A stretch of 64,000 nt of DNA from Lathyrus oleraceus (Eukaryota > Streptophyta > Magnoliopsida > Fabales > Fabaceae), in the NCBI RefSeq assembly GCF_024323335.1, contig NC_066584.1, positions 428,947,319-429,011,318 of the forward strand, given 5' to 3'. The notes under the pieces are model-generated. The model was not told where the DNA came from. It did not search any database and was given only the letters and a program-made list of their open reading frames with translations. This document shows positions 47,983-60,970 of this stretch, in pieces. Position 1 is the stretch's first letter. Each line of letters opens with the position of its first letter. Both the position numbers and the translations under genes were made by a program.

Positions 47983-48616
47983 AAATTAAAAGCATTTAAG
48001 TTTTGTTAATTTTATTTTTTATTTTTAAAATTTATTTTATTTTCAATTTTAATTTTACTTTATTAGATATTACTGACGGTATCCGTGGTTTGATTTTTGT
48101 GTAGCACCGATTGAAAGATTAAGATTCAAGAATAGTAAAACAACATGTTAGACAAATTTGACCAACTGCAAACCTAAATGGATGAAATATGTAGATACTA
48201 AGTGTGTGACTACCGTGGTGGTGGCAATGGAAACAATCAACGCAATTCTAAAGGATTTCTAAAGGATTTCTTTAGTTTTGGAGTTTTCACGTTATGTTAT
48301 TGTATTTTGATTGTGTTCCACTTAAAGTATAATTGGTTTCTTGATCGATAAGAAATCGACAAGGGTAGAAAAGAAGAAAAACAATAAGAACACAATGAAA
48401 TTGGTTATAAACTGTTATTCTTTACTTTCTCTCTGAAACAATATTACAAGTGTTATAGAATAGCAAATAATCTCACTCACCCTAATTAGGATTTGCCTTA
48501 TGCAATGATGAGAGACTAGTATGCTATTTATAAGAAAACTAATACACTAAACTAATGGACTTTTACACACAGACTCATTACATAAGCTAACTTAGAGAAC
48601 AAACTAACTTAAACAA

Positions 48617-49058
48617 TCGTGCATAACAAACATGCCCAATTCGACATGTTAACAATCCTAGCATACTTCGACTACAACATGTGAATAGACTTTGATGACA
48701 TGCTAATGATCCTGTCGGATTGTCGAACCAAAAAGCTACCCTTCGGCCATACTAGAGTTCGATCCAATATATCACAAAGTAAACATTCCTTTTGAGAAAA
48801 TTTTGGAGTAAAGGTTGGTTTATGCAAAATTCATGAAAGATTTACTTGTAAAAAGAAGAAATTTAACATATTATTAGCTCTAAATGAAGAATGTAGTGCT
48901 TTCGTTAAGCTAAAACTATCTCTCAAATTAAAAGCCTAGGTAACTTTAAATGAAGAATGTAGTGCTTTCATTAAGCTAAAACTATCTCTCAAATTAAAAG
49001 CCTAGGTAACTTTATTTCATGTAGTATTGGAGAATAATAAATAGGTAAATATTATGTG
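48617..49058. repeat. Segment present only in unit 2, with an internal 68-bp tandem repeat
   Basis: The phrase TAAATGAAGAATGTAGTGCT followed by AAGCTAAAACTATCTCTCAA is doubled at about 48880-49015. Unit 1 jumps directly from AACTTAAACAAT to TGGTAAATATTATG at about 42100. Confidence 0.8.
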
Positions 49059-50351
49059 ATCTAGGGAAAAACATAAATATAATTCCTTTATCAATAACAA
49101 GAAAGTTAAACTACAAAGTACCAAATACAAGTTAAACCGCAGTATCAAATGCCCCAAGGAGGATCGTCACATGTATATCTATATTATTCAAGATTTTTGA
49201 ACCTTTGCATCATTTATCTGAAAAATATAAATGCGATAAAATCGAATTATTAATTGAAGATACAACTATGAATGAAACAATGACTCCACCATTAGAAAGA
49301 GTTGTAGTAGTGAATTATGTCATACAAGAAGAAGAAACACTAGATATTAAAGAGGAATAATATATGAAACTTTTAACAAATGCTCAATCATAAGAAGTTC
49401 AAACAAAAAATTGAAGAATTGACTAAAAACATCTTCAAAGATGATACTCTAAAAAAAAGTTAACATCATAACTCAAGGAACTTCTAGACCGTCAAAAACA
49501 TGTTTTAAGGGAAGAATTCACAAAATTATCCATTATAATCAACTTCCTAATCAAAATTGAAGAGGAAGGACTTTTGAAAATTTTAAGAGATAATTGAGAT
49601 GTAAAATAGTTTTGATCTAAAAGGCATAAACTCTACGTTCTAATATAAATATATAGTACAATAGTAAAAAGCAACTCTCAAAAAGATGAAGTGTACATGC
49701 GTTGACCAATCAAAATCCACAGTCAGGGGAACTCTAGTCCTTCCTTCGTATGTTTAACATTTCTATGCTGAAATCCAAATTCTAATGACTAGTTCGTCAC
49801 CTGTGAATAAAATATCCTTTACCGACACTAACCAGTTTATCCAAATAATCAAAGAAATATAAATAGTTCCATTTCAATGTCCTACTTACAGCTACTTTAT
49901 TTATCTTATTCACCTTTTAATGATTGGTTACTTCACATTTATAATCATGATCTCTTACAATAGATTTCATCATGCGAAAAATAGTATAAAGAGAGAAAAA
50001 ACTTAACTATGCGAAAATAGATTTCATCATGCGTCAATCTTGTTCAACAATTTGAAAGAATTATCCATTTACACGTTATCTCATGATGCTGGTTGTACAT
50101 TTTTTGCTATTAATTATTATTGTTTTTTCAATTTCAATGAAGCGCTGTCCCGTTCAGTTGTTTAATGGAAATTTGAAAAAAACAATTTTTTTTTATGTTT
50201 TATATTTATGAATACTCTCTCAAGTTAAAAAGCTTTAAATGATTGGTGCATCAATCACAATTATTCATATGAAATATTTTAAGGAAATGCTAACGAATGC
50301 TTTCGGAATACAGATTAAAAAGATAAATTAAATATTTTTAAAAAAAATATA

Positions 50352-50516
<165 letters not shown>

Positions 50517-52189
50517 CATTAAAAATATAAATAATTAATTTTTTAAAGAAAATTATATTGAATAAATAATATTTTATGTATTTAAAGTTCTTAACCACTA
50601 CTTTAGGCATGGTTAGTATGATCCATATTTTAAATATAATTAAAGTAAAAGTTTAATACTTAAAATTCTAATATTATGATTAATTAATAGTCAGCATATA
50701 TCATTTAAATTTCATATTTATTTAATTTTGAAGAGGATAAAATCATTTTGTTAGATTATTTTGTTGTATGTGTTTAGTATTTCTAAGTTCTGATTACAAA
50801 AACACAATGGATGAATCTTTCTCCTTTTAAGTTTTCATTATAAAATTATCTATTTACACTAGTGAAACTATTTTTTTAAAGGAAATTTTTAGCACACCTA
50901 ATTATTTTTTCAAAGAAAAGAAAATTCTTATTTTGGCCTTGAATAGGCTATGATTGAAAGTTAAATATGATTATTACATGTGTAATAAAATAACTTGACA
51001 ACACTTACCTTAAGATATTCTTTAGGTGCGGGAGCCGAAGCATGAGAAAGTGTTTGTGATTGACCACGGGCGCGAGACATATCTTAAAGTAGAGAATCAT
51101 TAATCTAAGATGACGATCTCGACTCATGTTGGGAACCTTCAATGCTAGACGTCTATTTTAAACTCTACTTTGTGGATCCGTAACGACTCCCATTTCTCTC
51201 TACTCACATATGCATGTTAAGATACTTTACCGCGCCAAAGTCGTTTTTATTCATTCACCAATATTTATCTATGTTTCCTTTTATCTTCCACGTGTTTTTC
51301 TCGTAGGATAAATGAAAACATGTTTCAACACTAGTAAAGATTTAAAAAGAGACATTGTCTGAAAACATGTTTCAACATTAGTAAAGATTTAAAAAGAGAC
51401 ATTGCCTACCCCATAACCATAATAGGGAACGAAGGAAAAAGCCCAAAATGCCACCATGATGTTCTGAGGATCTCATTTGAACCTCTTAGCCATCCTCGAG
51501 ATTAATGACCCTGTTAAGCAACCATTATTTTCCAAGTCTATAAAGTAGGGAATGAGTTAAGTATTGGAAACAACCATTATTTTCCAAGTCTATAAAGTAG
51601 GGAATGGGTTAAGTATTGGAACCCTTGATTGGGAGTGCCTTTGTAATCATATACACACAAATACACAAACACATGAAAAAGGAAAAAAAATCCATAATGA
51701 CATATGAAAAACAATAGGACAATATCCGCAATATCATGTTCAAATTACAATAAAATGATTAGGAAGAAATTTGCGACCGAGAAACAAAAATATGTTAACT
51801 TAACAAAATCAACTGAAATTGCTATGTCAATAACAATATCAATTTACCTTGTTTTGATGTTTTGTAGTATTTTAATTTTATTGTCTTTGGGACTCTCACA
51901 ATTGTCCCTCATTATATGATAGGTTGAAAGTCACTTTTCATGCATTAATATGAACATTCGACCAAATTTAACACAATTGATTCAAGTCAAATATGTATAT
52001 GATTCGGATCAAGAAATTCTATTAAGCATGACTCGAATCACGAGGTCCCTTAATTTGAATCATGAACATTCATGTTTCTTCATTGCTGATTTCGGGAAAC
52101 ATGATTCAAATCATAACCCCATCTAATTCGAATCATGAACCCCTTTTTGCAAATCAAATTCAATGCTGGAAACATGATCTGAATCAAGC

Positions 52190-52575
52190 ATTGGTGTATT
52201 CTAAGACAAATGAAGAGCATGCAGAATATTTGAGAGTTGTGCTACAAATCTTGCAAGAGAAAAAGCCATATGCAAAGTTGTCCAAGTGTAAGTTCTAGTT
52301 ACGAGAAGTGAGTTTTCCTAGTCATGTGATTTCCAGTGGTGGTATATCAGTTGATCTATCGAAGGTTGATGTTGAGTTGTATTGGAAGACTCCGAAGTCT
52401 GTTACTGAGATCAAGAGTTTTCTAGGTTTGGCTGGTTATTATAGAAGCTTTATAGAAGGCTTTTCGAAATTATCTTTTCCTTTGAATCAGTTGACTCGAA
52501 AAAGTCAAGCTTATGTGTTGGATGTTTAGTTTCAAGAGAGCTTTCAAGAGCTTAAGAGGAAATTGACGTCAGTGT
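52190..52575 (+). pseudogene. Gypsy RT-RNase H fragment, unit 2
   Basis: Same fragment as 45120-45505. It is open where unit 1 has stops at EHA and VEL, but has its own TAG in place of the Trp of KCEFW (about 52298). It shares the final TAG after YVLDV. Confidence 0.88.
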
Positions 52576-53240
52576 CATACCATAATTTTGTCCACCATTC
52601 CTTTATTCATCTTTTCAAGTTTTGTATCATTTCCCACTACATTGCATCTTTTTGAACCAATTGAATATAAGTTTTAAATTCATTTTAGCATATGCATCTC
52701 AATCCATTTACCATCCTAATTTAGCATTTTTAAACCATTACACTAGGAGATGATTTCTTGCATTAGAAGTCTCTTTAAAAAATGTCAAAATAAAGATCAA
52801 CAAAGTGGACTTAGGCATTTGAGTGCAAAGTTTCAAGTTGATCTTTTCCAATTCATCCCTCTATTTCATGCATTTTTTTTATCATCATTTAGAATTTAAA
52901 GTCAATTTAAAAATAAATAGAGAAAAATCCAATTTTAATTTATGCATTATTTTAAACATCAATAATCATACTATTTTTGTGCATAAAAAAAGAGGAAAGA
53001 AAATTAATAAGCTTATAATCATCAACTATTTCATCATCATACCATAAAAAAATATATCACCACCATTCATTCAAAACCATTCATAGAACTAAAACCAATC
53101 TCAATGCATATCAATCCCACAACCATGTCCATGTTACAATCACGACCATGTCCATGTTACAATCACGTTGCCACTATCCATCATAAATCAAACCAAAGTT
53201 CAATTTAACATATTCATACTTGTGTCCTTATATTCATAGG
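52569..53240 (+). repeat. LTR-like sequence after the unit 2 RT fragment
   Basis: Same start TGTCATACCATAATTTTGTC as 45498, and it continues past the end of the duplicated segment (53141). It includes a small local duplication of CACGACCATGTCCATGTTAC-like sequence near 53130-53165. No gene. Confidence 0.45.
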
Positions 53241-53305
53241 AGAAAGGCCGATTTAATTTTTCAGTAGTGCAGCCTCCGATGAAGATCTAACTTTGGAATG
53301 TAGAT

Positions 53306-53584
53306 ATGTTTGAACATCTTAACAGGACCTTGAACCGTTGGTTAGATGGAGAAATTGTAGATGGTGAAGGAATCAGAAGAATTCAATGGCTTGATAGGAC
53401 ATTCAACAAAAATGAAGAATTTCGTTTATGGGTCAATGTTAAAACTGACAGAGACGTTCACATGATGATGTATGCTTCTCACAAAATTGTTTTGATGGTT
53501 GTAATCGCATTGTTATGTTGTTTATGTGTTGTATTTGTTTGTGATGTTATTTTATTTGTTGTAGTCGGTTGTGTTGTTGTTTAA
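53306..53584 (+). CDS. Short frame of uncertain status near the MULE genes
   Basis: 92 residues. The first 60 (MFEHLNRTLNRWLDGEIVDG ... FRLWVNVKTDRDVHMMM) look protein-like and recall the small N-terminal domain that precedes MURA transposases in plant MULE proteins. The last 30 are a Val/Cys/Leu-rich run from GTT-rich DNA and are probably read-through. It lies on the plus strand, facing the 3' end of the transposase gene. It may be a relic of another MULE copy; not certain to be a gene. Confidence 0.3.
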   Translation: MFEHLNRTLNRWLDGEIVDGEGIRRIQWLDRTFNKNEEFRLWVNVKTDRDVHMMMYASHKIVLMVVIALLCCLCVVFVCDVILFVVVGCVVV

Positions 53585-53658
53585 TTATTGTAGTTGTTCT
53601 GCTTATCATATGAAATGAATGTTGTTTTTAATATAAAGAAAAAGAGTTACAATTAAAA

Positions 53659-55774
53659 TTATATTGTTGTGCTTGGTCCAACACTGGGACAATTTGTACA
53701 ATGATGACCGGGATGGTGACATGAACTACATAATCTAACCATTTTGTTCGCCGTATCCATTTCGGTTCGAATATGGGTATTGTTTGGGCATCCCTTTTTC
53801 TTTCTTCGCATTATTTCATTATGCCAGAGAATGTCCCCTTGATATGTAGGCCAATAATCCTCTTTTGCTACCACCGAAAAGCTAATTTTGTAAACATTAC
53901 AAAGGTTTATGACTTTGTAAATGTCAGATAGTAAGTTGGAAGGATCCTATCGAACCTTTGAACATGCCGCTATGACACGAGAGCAAGGCATACGAAAGGC
54001 TTGGAACTTTCCGCAATCGCACCAACCTCTATCTAGTTCCACTCGATAGTGTCCCCTCAACATGTCTTCATTGTGATCCATTGACTCAACAACATTGTAC
54101 CAACCTTTAATATGGTCAAACACAGTGACCACATGTGTGTTAGCTTTGGCATCTTCCCCTGTAATGAATTTCATTAAAGCATCACTGAACAACTGCCCAG
54201 ATTGTAACACTGAACTCCATTTGGAATGTCTGATCTCAAACAGCGCCCCTAGCCTAAAATAGGTTGCTTGCACTAAAGCGGTTATCGATAGGTTTCAGAT
54301 GCCTTTGAAGACAAAGTTCATTAATTCCACAAGATTTGTTATCATTTGGCCCAATTATTGACCATTTTCGTATGCCCTAGTCCACTTCTCAAACGGAATA
54401 TTGTCGATCCATTTTATTACATATGTGTTTGACAATATGATGTCTTCGCGGTAGTGTTTGACAAAAGGTTCTGTTAAAGCATACCCCGCATTGACGACCT
54501 TCTTCCGCAATGTTTTATCTTGATCTCCCGCATGAAATTTTGTGTGATATGTCTAATGCAGTAGACATGCATCGAAGGAGGATCCTGCCAGCCATTATTA
54601 ATGTTTTTATAGGCACTCACAATTGAAGGGATTTTGTCTGAGATCAAACATAAGTTAGGCTGAGGAGCAACGTGCAATAAGATATTTTTTAGGAAAAAAA
54701 TCCACCCCATCAGTCTCCCCTTCAACTAGTGCAAAGGCGATTGGAAAAATGTTGTTGTTGCCATCTTGTGCCACTGCCATCAGTAGCGTTCCTTTATATT
54801 TCCCGTACAACCATGTACCATCAATTTGTATAATAGGTTTATAGAAAGAAAAACCCTTTATACATGGTTGATACACCCATAAGAGTCGGTGGAATATGCC
54901 ATTACCACTAACACAAGTCCCGTTTGGGGTTACACTGATAACATTTCCAAATAGTCCCAGGAGCATAATGCTTAAGTGCCACCAAGTATTTTGGAAGTTC
55001 TTTGCATGAATCCTCCCAATTGCCAAACACTTTTTCAACTGCCTTAGTCCTAGCTATCCATGCCTTCCTGTATGATGGGGTATAGTTATATTGTGTAACA
55101 ATATGCGAGATTACTGTACTCATCTTTAACAACTGATTGTCGCTAATGATAGACAAAATTGCATCACACATTAACTGAGAGCTGAGTTTGTGATGGTCTT
55201 GTATCGGGTTCGTGATTAAACATGTGTGAGTTGGACCCATAGAACCTATCTCCCAAGAATCACTCCTCTTCCGGTAAGATGCTGACAACCGGAACATGCA
55301 GAGCTCATTTCGACAATAAATCTTATACCTTGTTGTATTAGTTCGATCAACCCTATAATCAGCTGATAATTCCATGTGATACTTTTTAATGGCTCTGACA
55401 CAATCTTATTTTATGCAAAATTTGTCTCCTTCTTTCAATGATCCATGAGTTTGCACATAAGGATTGTAAAATATATCTGACGAAGGTTCATCTGCACCCA
55501 AATTCAAGCTTGTCATGTGTTGAGGTGGACAATATACATGACTAACTGGTAATGGCTCTTGCTGGTGGTCGGCAGTTTCATCTTTCACCATTTCATCAAC
55601 TAATAACTCGTCTTCTTCTTATTCCTCATCAACAACATCAATTTCAGCTTGTTCGTCATCATCAGTTTCACAAAACACTTGTGACAGATCAACGAACTGG
55701 GACAATTGATTTCGTTGTGTTAATATATATAACTCAATATCATTGAACCCAAATTGTTCATGATTGAGAAACAT
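53659..55774 (-). pseudogene. MURA-type MULE transposase, degraded
   Basis: Read right to left. The N-terminus is acidic (about 55550-55774, with an in-frame TAA). A MuDR DNA-binding-like region follows at 54908-55375 (YKIYCRNELCMFRLSASYRK ... GPTHTCLI). The DDE core has QIDGTWLYGKYKGTLLMAVA near 54800, LISDKIPSI near 54640 and NLVELMNFVFKG near 54320. All three acidic catalytic positions appear retained. A SWIM zinc finger at 53950-54030 reads CDCGKFQAFRMPCSR, with Arg where the ligand His is expected. A C-terminal CCHC-like CSSCHHPGHHCTNC sits at about 53700. Stops near 55405, 55620 and 54350 and frameshifts near 55000, 54690 and 54480 disable it. The upstream side is cut by the insertion at 55778. 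Confidence 0.88.
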
Positions 55775-55777
55775 ATG

Positions 55778-58593
55778 TGTCGTATCCCAAAATTTGCCCT
55801 CCCCTTTTCACTTTTCATCTGACCTACGACTTAAGATTCATCTACACATATTCATGCTTCATTCATATGTATCTATACTGGCTTTTGTCAATCTATAGAT
55901 TCAAAGCCGATGATTGAGGATTGCTCATTATATGGATTCAAAACCCTAGTTCTTGATTTTGAGTATTTATTCAGTATGCGTGAAACCCTAATTCATTGGG
56001 GAATGACTCTGACTTACATGTCTTCTTGCTTGGGATGTCATTTGGTTTAGGGTTAAAATCAGTAATCCTGGGTCTTTGACTCGAGTCTTTAGTGCATTGG
56101 TTACTAGCCTATCTTTACATAAGAAATCCCTAATTCACGCCTCTCAGTTGACTTTGGTCAACTTTTGACTTTTTGGTCACCCCAGTTGACCAAAGTCAAC
56201 CATCCATTCCTAAGTCTATATTGTCTTGACTTTGATAACATCAATCATCATCTATGCCCGTTCGACTCACGTCATTGTCATACCCATCTTGGTGCTTTGA
56301 TTTTAATCTCGAAATTTGATTCTAATTTTAAATTAATTTTAATTGGATTTTAGATGTATAATATAATCTCAATTGATTTTTTATTTTTTCAATTCGATTT
56401 CAGATTAATTGTGGAATTCCAATTTAATTTTTAATTGATTTTTAAATTGATTTTAACTTCAAATCGATTCAAATCTTAAATTAATTTTAGATTTTTGCAA
56501 AGTGATTTAATATCAAATTGATTAAATTAATATGATTTTAATTTTAATTGGTCTCTAATTGATTTTTATTATAATTGGATTTTGGAGTTTTCAAATTGAT
56601 ATTAATTGATTTTTCATTATTTTAGTTTTTAGACTAGTTTTAGAAATTATTCAAATCCATTACATATCCACATTTCAATTGTTATAATCTATATCCATTA
56701 AATCATAATCCAATTATCTATTTTTCCAACCATATCCATCAATATCTATTTATCCATTCAATATCCAAACTTTTCCAAAAACAAACAAACATTCAAAATC
56801 AAGTCAAATAATTCCAAACATTCAACCATACAAAACCAATGTTAATCCAAAATTACATCATCCACACAACATGCCTGCCATTAACAAATAACAAGGTGCA
56901 ACACCTTTAATTCAAACAATTCCTATCAGGATAAAAAGCTGCAACATACTCTTCCAGTCCACTCAATAATATAACAGGGCTCTGCAAATTAACAGCATAA
57001 CGGTTAGTTGGTTTTCATTTTACTTTGGATTCATAAAATCACATAATCCTTCTTACTACTAAATCTCAACCATTCACTAATAGAAAAGTCAAGACTTATT
57101 ATCAATAGAGCCTCACTAACAGAAGAGCAACCATGACCTGCATAATTCCTTTTCATGACAGAATTTCAAATAACCCTGCAAATTTCAGATCCACGGTAAC
57201 TAACAGAAACGCGCATAGAGAATCAAAAGCCCACTAACTGAGTTGAGATTGTTAACTAATTCTAATTTAACAGAAGAACTAACTGCATAACTTAGTCCAT
57301 AACAGAAAATTTTGCAAACAATCCAATTAGCCTAACCTAGCATCGGCCTTTTAATTTCTAACAGTTTAGACTGCACCAATTTTAATAGCATGTGCATGTG
57401 CATAAAACCAGTTAACATGGCAGCTAAGGGCGAGGTTTTAATCACTAGCAGAATAACCATATTGCGGAATTCAGTTGGAACAAACAAATCATCACACTAA
57501 CAATCAGCAGGTTAACCTAACTTTTTTAGCAGTGCAATCCAATTCATATCAGGTGTAGTCATAAGCATCTAGCATAATCCAACAAGCTCATTCATGATTC
57601 CACAACAGAACATAGTAGCTAGCAGTTTAGCAAGAAAGTAGCATAGCAAATTCACATTAGCAAGAGTAATCCATATAACAATAGCAGTAACATGGATTGA
57701 TTATCCACTTAGTAGCAAATACACATTAGCAGGTTACGACTTTAGCACCTTAATAGCAGGGCAAATCTAACGGGGAATTCATGACAGATATCAACAACAA
57801 GCAGTTACACTAACAAATCATGAACCATAACTAATTTCACTTAATAGAAATACTTCACAACCAACTAACATACTATAAAACCATTAACTAACTAACGCTG
57901 ACTAACTGAGTACTAACTGCAGATTAATAATTGATATCCTAACATAACTAATAGCTTCCAACTGAATTGTCCATCTAGCATAACAAACTCAAAAACCGTT
58001 TTTTTTCATTTGAAAACTAATTCTGAATTTGGAATTAATTCCATATGGATTTGAGATTGAATTTCTAACCAATTTTGAAGGCTATAAAAAGCTTACTCAG
58101 TTTCAGGGGGAAGGGCTTCAAAAAACTTCAATCCTCAAATCCTTTGCGCTCTGCACTCTTCATTCCGTTTTCAACATTGAATATTCCATATTGATTCATC
58201 GTTCTTGGCTCACTCATTGGAAACACGCCTCACCACCAGCTCTGCACAAATCACAGAAACGAATCACAGAACAACGACAACCAAGAAGTGAGGAATACAC
58301 ACAGTGGAGAAAATTTTCTAGAAGATAGAAAGAAGAAGAAAAGCAGGGAAAAAAAGAGGGAATCAGAATCAATCATACCTAGGATGGAGAGAGATATCTC
58401 TTGAGTGTATGAGAACTTGATTTATTGATAATCAATCCAAAACTTTGATCAATCCTTTGAGCTCTTTGAGGGAAACCCTAGTTCATAGATGAAACAAAAC
58501 CAAGTATATCTTAATCTTGAGGTTAGCTAAGCATGAATGATGTCTAGGATGCAAATGATTATAAAATTTAGGGGTAAATTTTGGGGTGTGACA
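55778..58593 (+). mobile_element. LTR-like insertion of 2.8 kb between the MULE genes
   Basis: Begins TGTCGTATCCCAAAATTTGC and ends, inverted, TGTCACACCCCAAAATTTAC, so about 17 of the 20 outermost bases match as an inverted repeat. There is no coding domain inside. The middle (56900-57950) is rich in AACAGAA/TTAACAG phrases. A TATA-like CTATAAAAAGC lies at about 58081, followed by a possible leader. Best read as a solo LTR of a Ty3/gypsy element. Flanks ATATG and TGGGC do not match, so a target duplication is not supported. Confidence 0.6.
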
Positions 58594-59160
58594 TGGGCAT
58601 TGATCATGTAATGTGGTGATAAAGACATTTTTGTAAGATGCAACTTTAGTGTTTGGTGGTGAGTGCATTAATCACGTAATAGCATGCCCTTAAATAGGGT
58701 TAATGGTGAATATCCATAAATCAAGTTATGCGCCAAAGGGACTGGCATATGCTATATAGATTTAACTTAGGCGCCATTTTGCAGTGGCTTATACGAAGAA
58801 TCTTGCACGCATAAGCCTAGGATTCAGACTACAAGAATCTCTACCACGATTCCATGCATGATTCCATTTTCATTGTCCAACGTATGCCCCCTGCATGATT
58901 CCCCTGCCCTAAAAGGACAAACACATGCGCCCTTATCAATGGCGCGTTCCCTAAAAAGACATTAATGTGCCCTTACCAATGGTGCATGTTCACATACACC
59001 ACATGCAAAATAAACTTTCACGTGAATGCAACTTACCCTCAACCTTACACTCAACTTTCTTTCACATATATAAATATTGATGTTTATCAGTCTATCTACA
59101 ACACTCAACCTATTTGCAACACTCAACCTTTCTGCAACACTCAACCTATCTGCAACAATA
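58594..59160 (+). promoter_or_regulatory. Upstream region of the PMD gene
   Basis: Contains repeated GCGCC/GGCGC-containing phrases (CCCTTATCAATGGCGCG and CCCTTACCAATGGTGC, about 50 bp apart near 58930 and 58980). A TATA-like CATATATAAATATTG lies at about 59065, and a CAACACTCAACCTWTCTG phrase is repeated three times just before the ATG. No gene is present. Confidence 0.45.
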
Positions 59161-60970
59161 TGTCTCTATTGACCACGGGTGATAAACATCGAGAAACAAT
59201 CGACAATATTGCGACATTTATATGTTATTACTTATTCTATGTTGTTTATTACTTATTCTTATTTCCTAACAAAATGTCTCTATTGTTTATTAGTTATTCT
59301 ATGTTGTTTATTACTTATTCTTATTTCTTAATTATCTTTTGTTAGGACCCAAAGAGATTTCGATGTCGTGTGCATGAATATATACCACACGATCCTTTGA
59401 TAGAACCATATTTACGAGGATATGGTTTTGGTAATCTACCTAACATAGTCCCATACTCAGTTGACTATAAATTTATTATTGCTTTGTTAGAAAGATAGAA
59501 ACTCGAGACCCACACATTTTACCTTCCTTTCGATAAGTGTACCATCACACTTGAGGACGTCAACATGTTGTTAGGTCTATCTATCGATGGTAAGACCGTA
59601 AATGGTAGATTTAACCAAGATAACTCTATATGCGAGGAATTGTTGGGTGCCCCTTTGTGTGAAGACATAACCACGAGACAGACTTCGGGTTAACCTAGGG
59701 GTCAAGGTATTAATTTAAAATATCTTAAACAATATTATTCAAGTATAACATTAAACGAATAATCTACTGAGTATGAAAAGATAATTAAAGCTAGCTATTA
59801 TATTATGATTCTATTTGGTATTTTATTTCCTGAAAGTACTAGTAATACGGTAAACATTATATATTTTCCGTTGTTACGAAGCATAAATAAAGTAGGCACA
59901 TATAATTGGGGTTCATCTGTTTCGCCCCATCTATATAGTTCGTCGTATAAAAATGCCAAAAAATACCTATATATTTTATTCTTGCACCTATTTGCTACAA
60001 GCATGGCGTTGGTCAAGAATAATGTCACTCGCCCTGGTCAACGAGAAGCCATTCACATTCTCCTACGCAACAAAGTAAGTTTATCTTAAATCTTCTAATT
60101 TGTTAGACTTTATACTAAAACTAATTGTAACTAATATATTTTCAATATTTTCAATCTAGGTGGTCAGTTAAGGGGATGAACTACAATAGGTGTCCCAAAC
60201 ACACTGTAGTAGTCTATCGCAATCTTTTAGACCACATTGGACCAAACAATATATTACTACTAAATAACTCTACTTTTGATTTAAAAAAATTATCCAATTA
60301 CATATCCTCTAATCATGTCAAATTATTATAAAGTTTATCTGGAGGTCGTATATGGGTCTTGATCATCAAGTTAGCCATGATAAATGTGCAGTTTGGACAG
60401 CAAAAACACCAATCATCCGGTTCACTACTGTGGAGATGCACCAGAGTGGCCATGTAAAACTGCAGTTCGACATTCAACAACAAATTCAAGAACCTCTGAC
60501 GTGTTTGGGATATTGGCATCAACAAAGATTCGATGGCCAATGGGATTATTTCGATTGGAGAGACTTCGCAAAAGAGATGTATCGTCATTGGAGGAATCTA
60601 CGACAACATATCTTAAACGAACCAATCATACATGGTGCTAGACCAACTCAATATTATATGGCATGGTTTAGGTCGGTTACAACGCCACAGTTTGTGTCTG
60701 AGCCAAGGTATTTGATTGATCCACGCCAACGAGCTTCGTCATCAAACGCCCAACAACAAATCCCCGCCCAAGAACAATGTCAACCCACCCAAACCCAATG
60801 ACCAACCTTACACCATCACGCTACCATATACACTCAACCACCAAACACCCAACCTCACAACCAGTTCATGTCACACACCCAAACTTAAAACCAAGAACCA
60901 AACCCTAATCACCAACAATCATACGCATCCATCACATGTGTCTATAACCCAAATGATTTATATGATTTAA
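59161..60970 (+). pseudogene. Plant mobile domain (PMD) protein gene, MULE-associated
   Basis: Exon 1 (59161 to about 59222) encodes MSLLTTGDKHRETIDNIATF. After an AT-rich intron ending TTTTGTTAG, exon 2 (59345-60074) begins DPKRFRCRVHEYIPHDPLIE and contains THTFYLPFDKCTITLEDVNM, the start of the plant mobile domain. Exon 2 ends at GTAAGT (60075) and exon 3 starts at 60160 with WSVKGMNYNRCPKHTVVVYR. A further block from about 60334 carries VWTAKTPIIRFTTVEMHQSG and WDYFDWRDFAKEMYRHW. A Gln/Pro-rich tail runs on past TGA 60799 to about 60970. Stops at about 59499 and 59693, and a frameshift between about 60020 and 60035, disable exon 2. The exon 3-4 link (60256-60333) lacks a GT donor. PMD proteins include MAIL1-type nuclear factors and transposon-encoded forms; the transposase next door favours the latter. 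Confidence 0.8.

Noticed and set aside
47652..47999. 115-residue plus-strand frame
   Set aside because: It crosses the hAT-like MITE and its ends; the homologous sequence in unit 1 is not open.
53511..53584. Transmembrane-like tail of the short frame at 53306
   Set aside because: It is encoded by a GTTGTT/TTGTGTT-rich stretch and is probably read-through past the real end of any conserved sequence.
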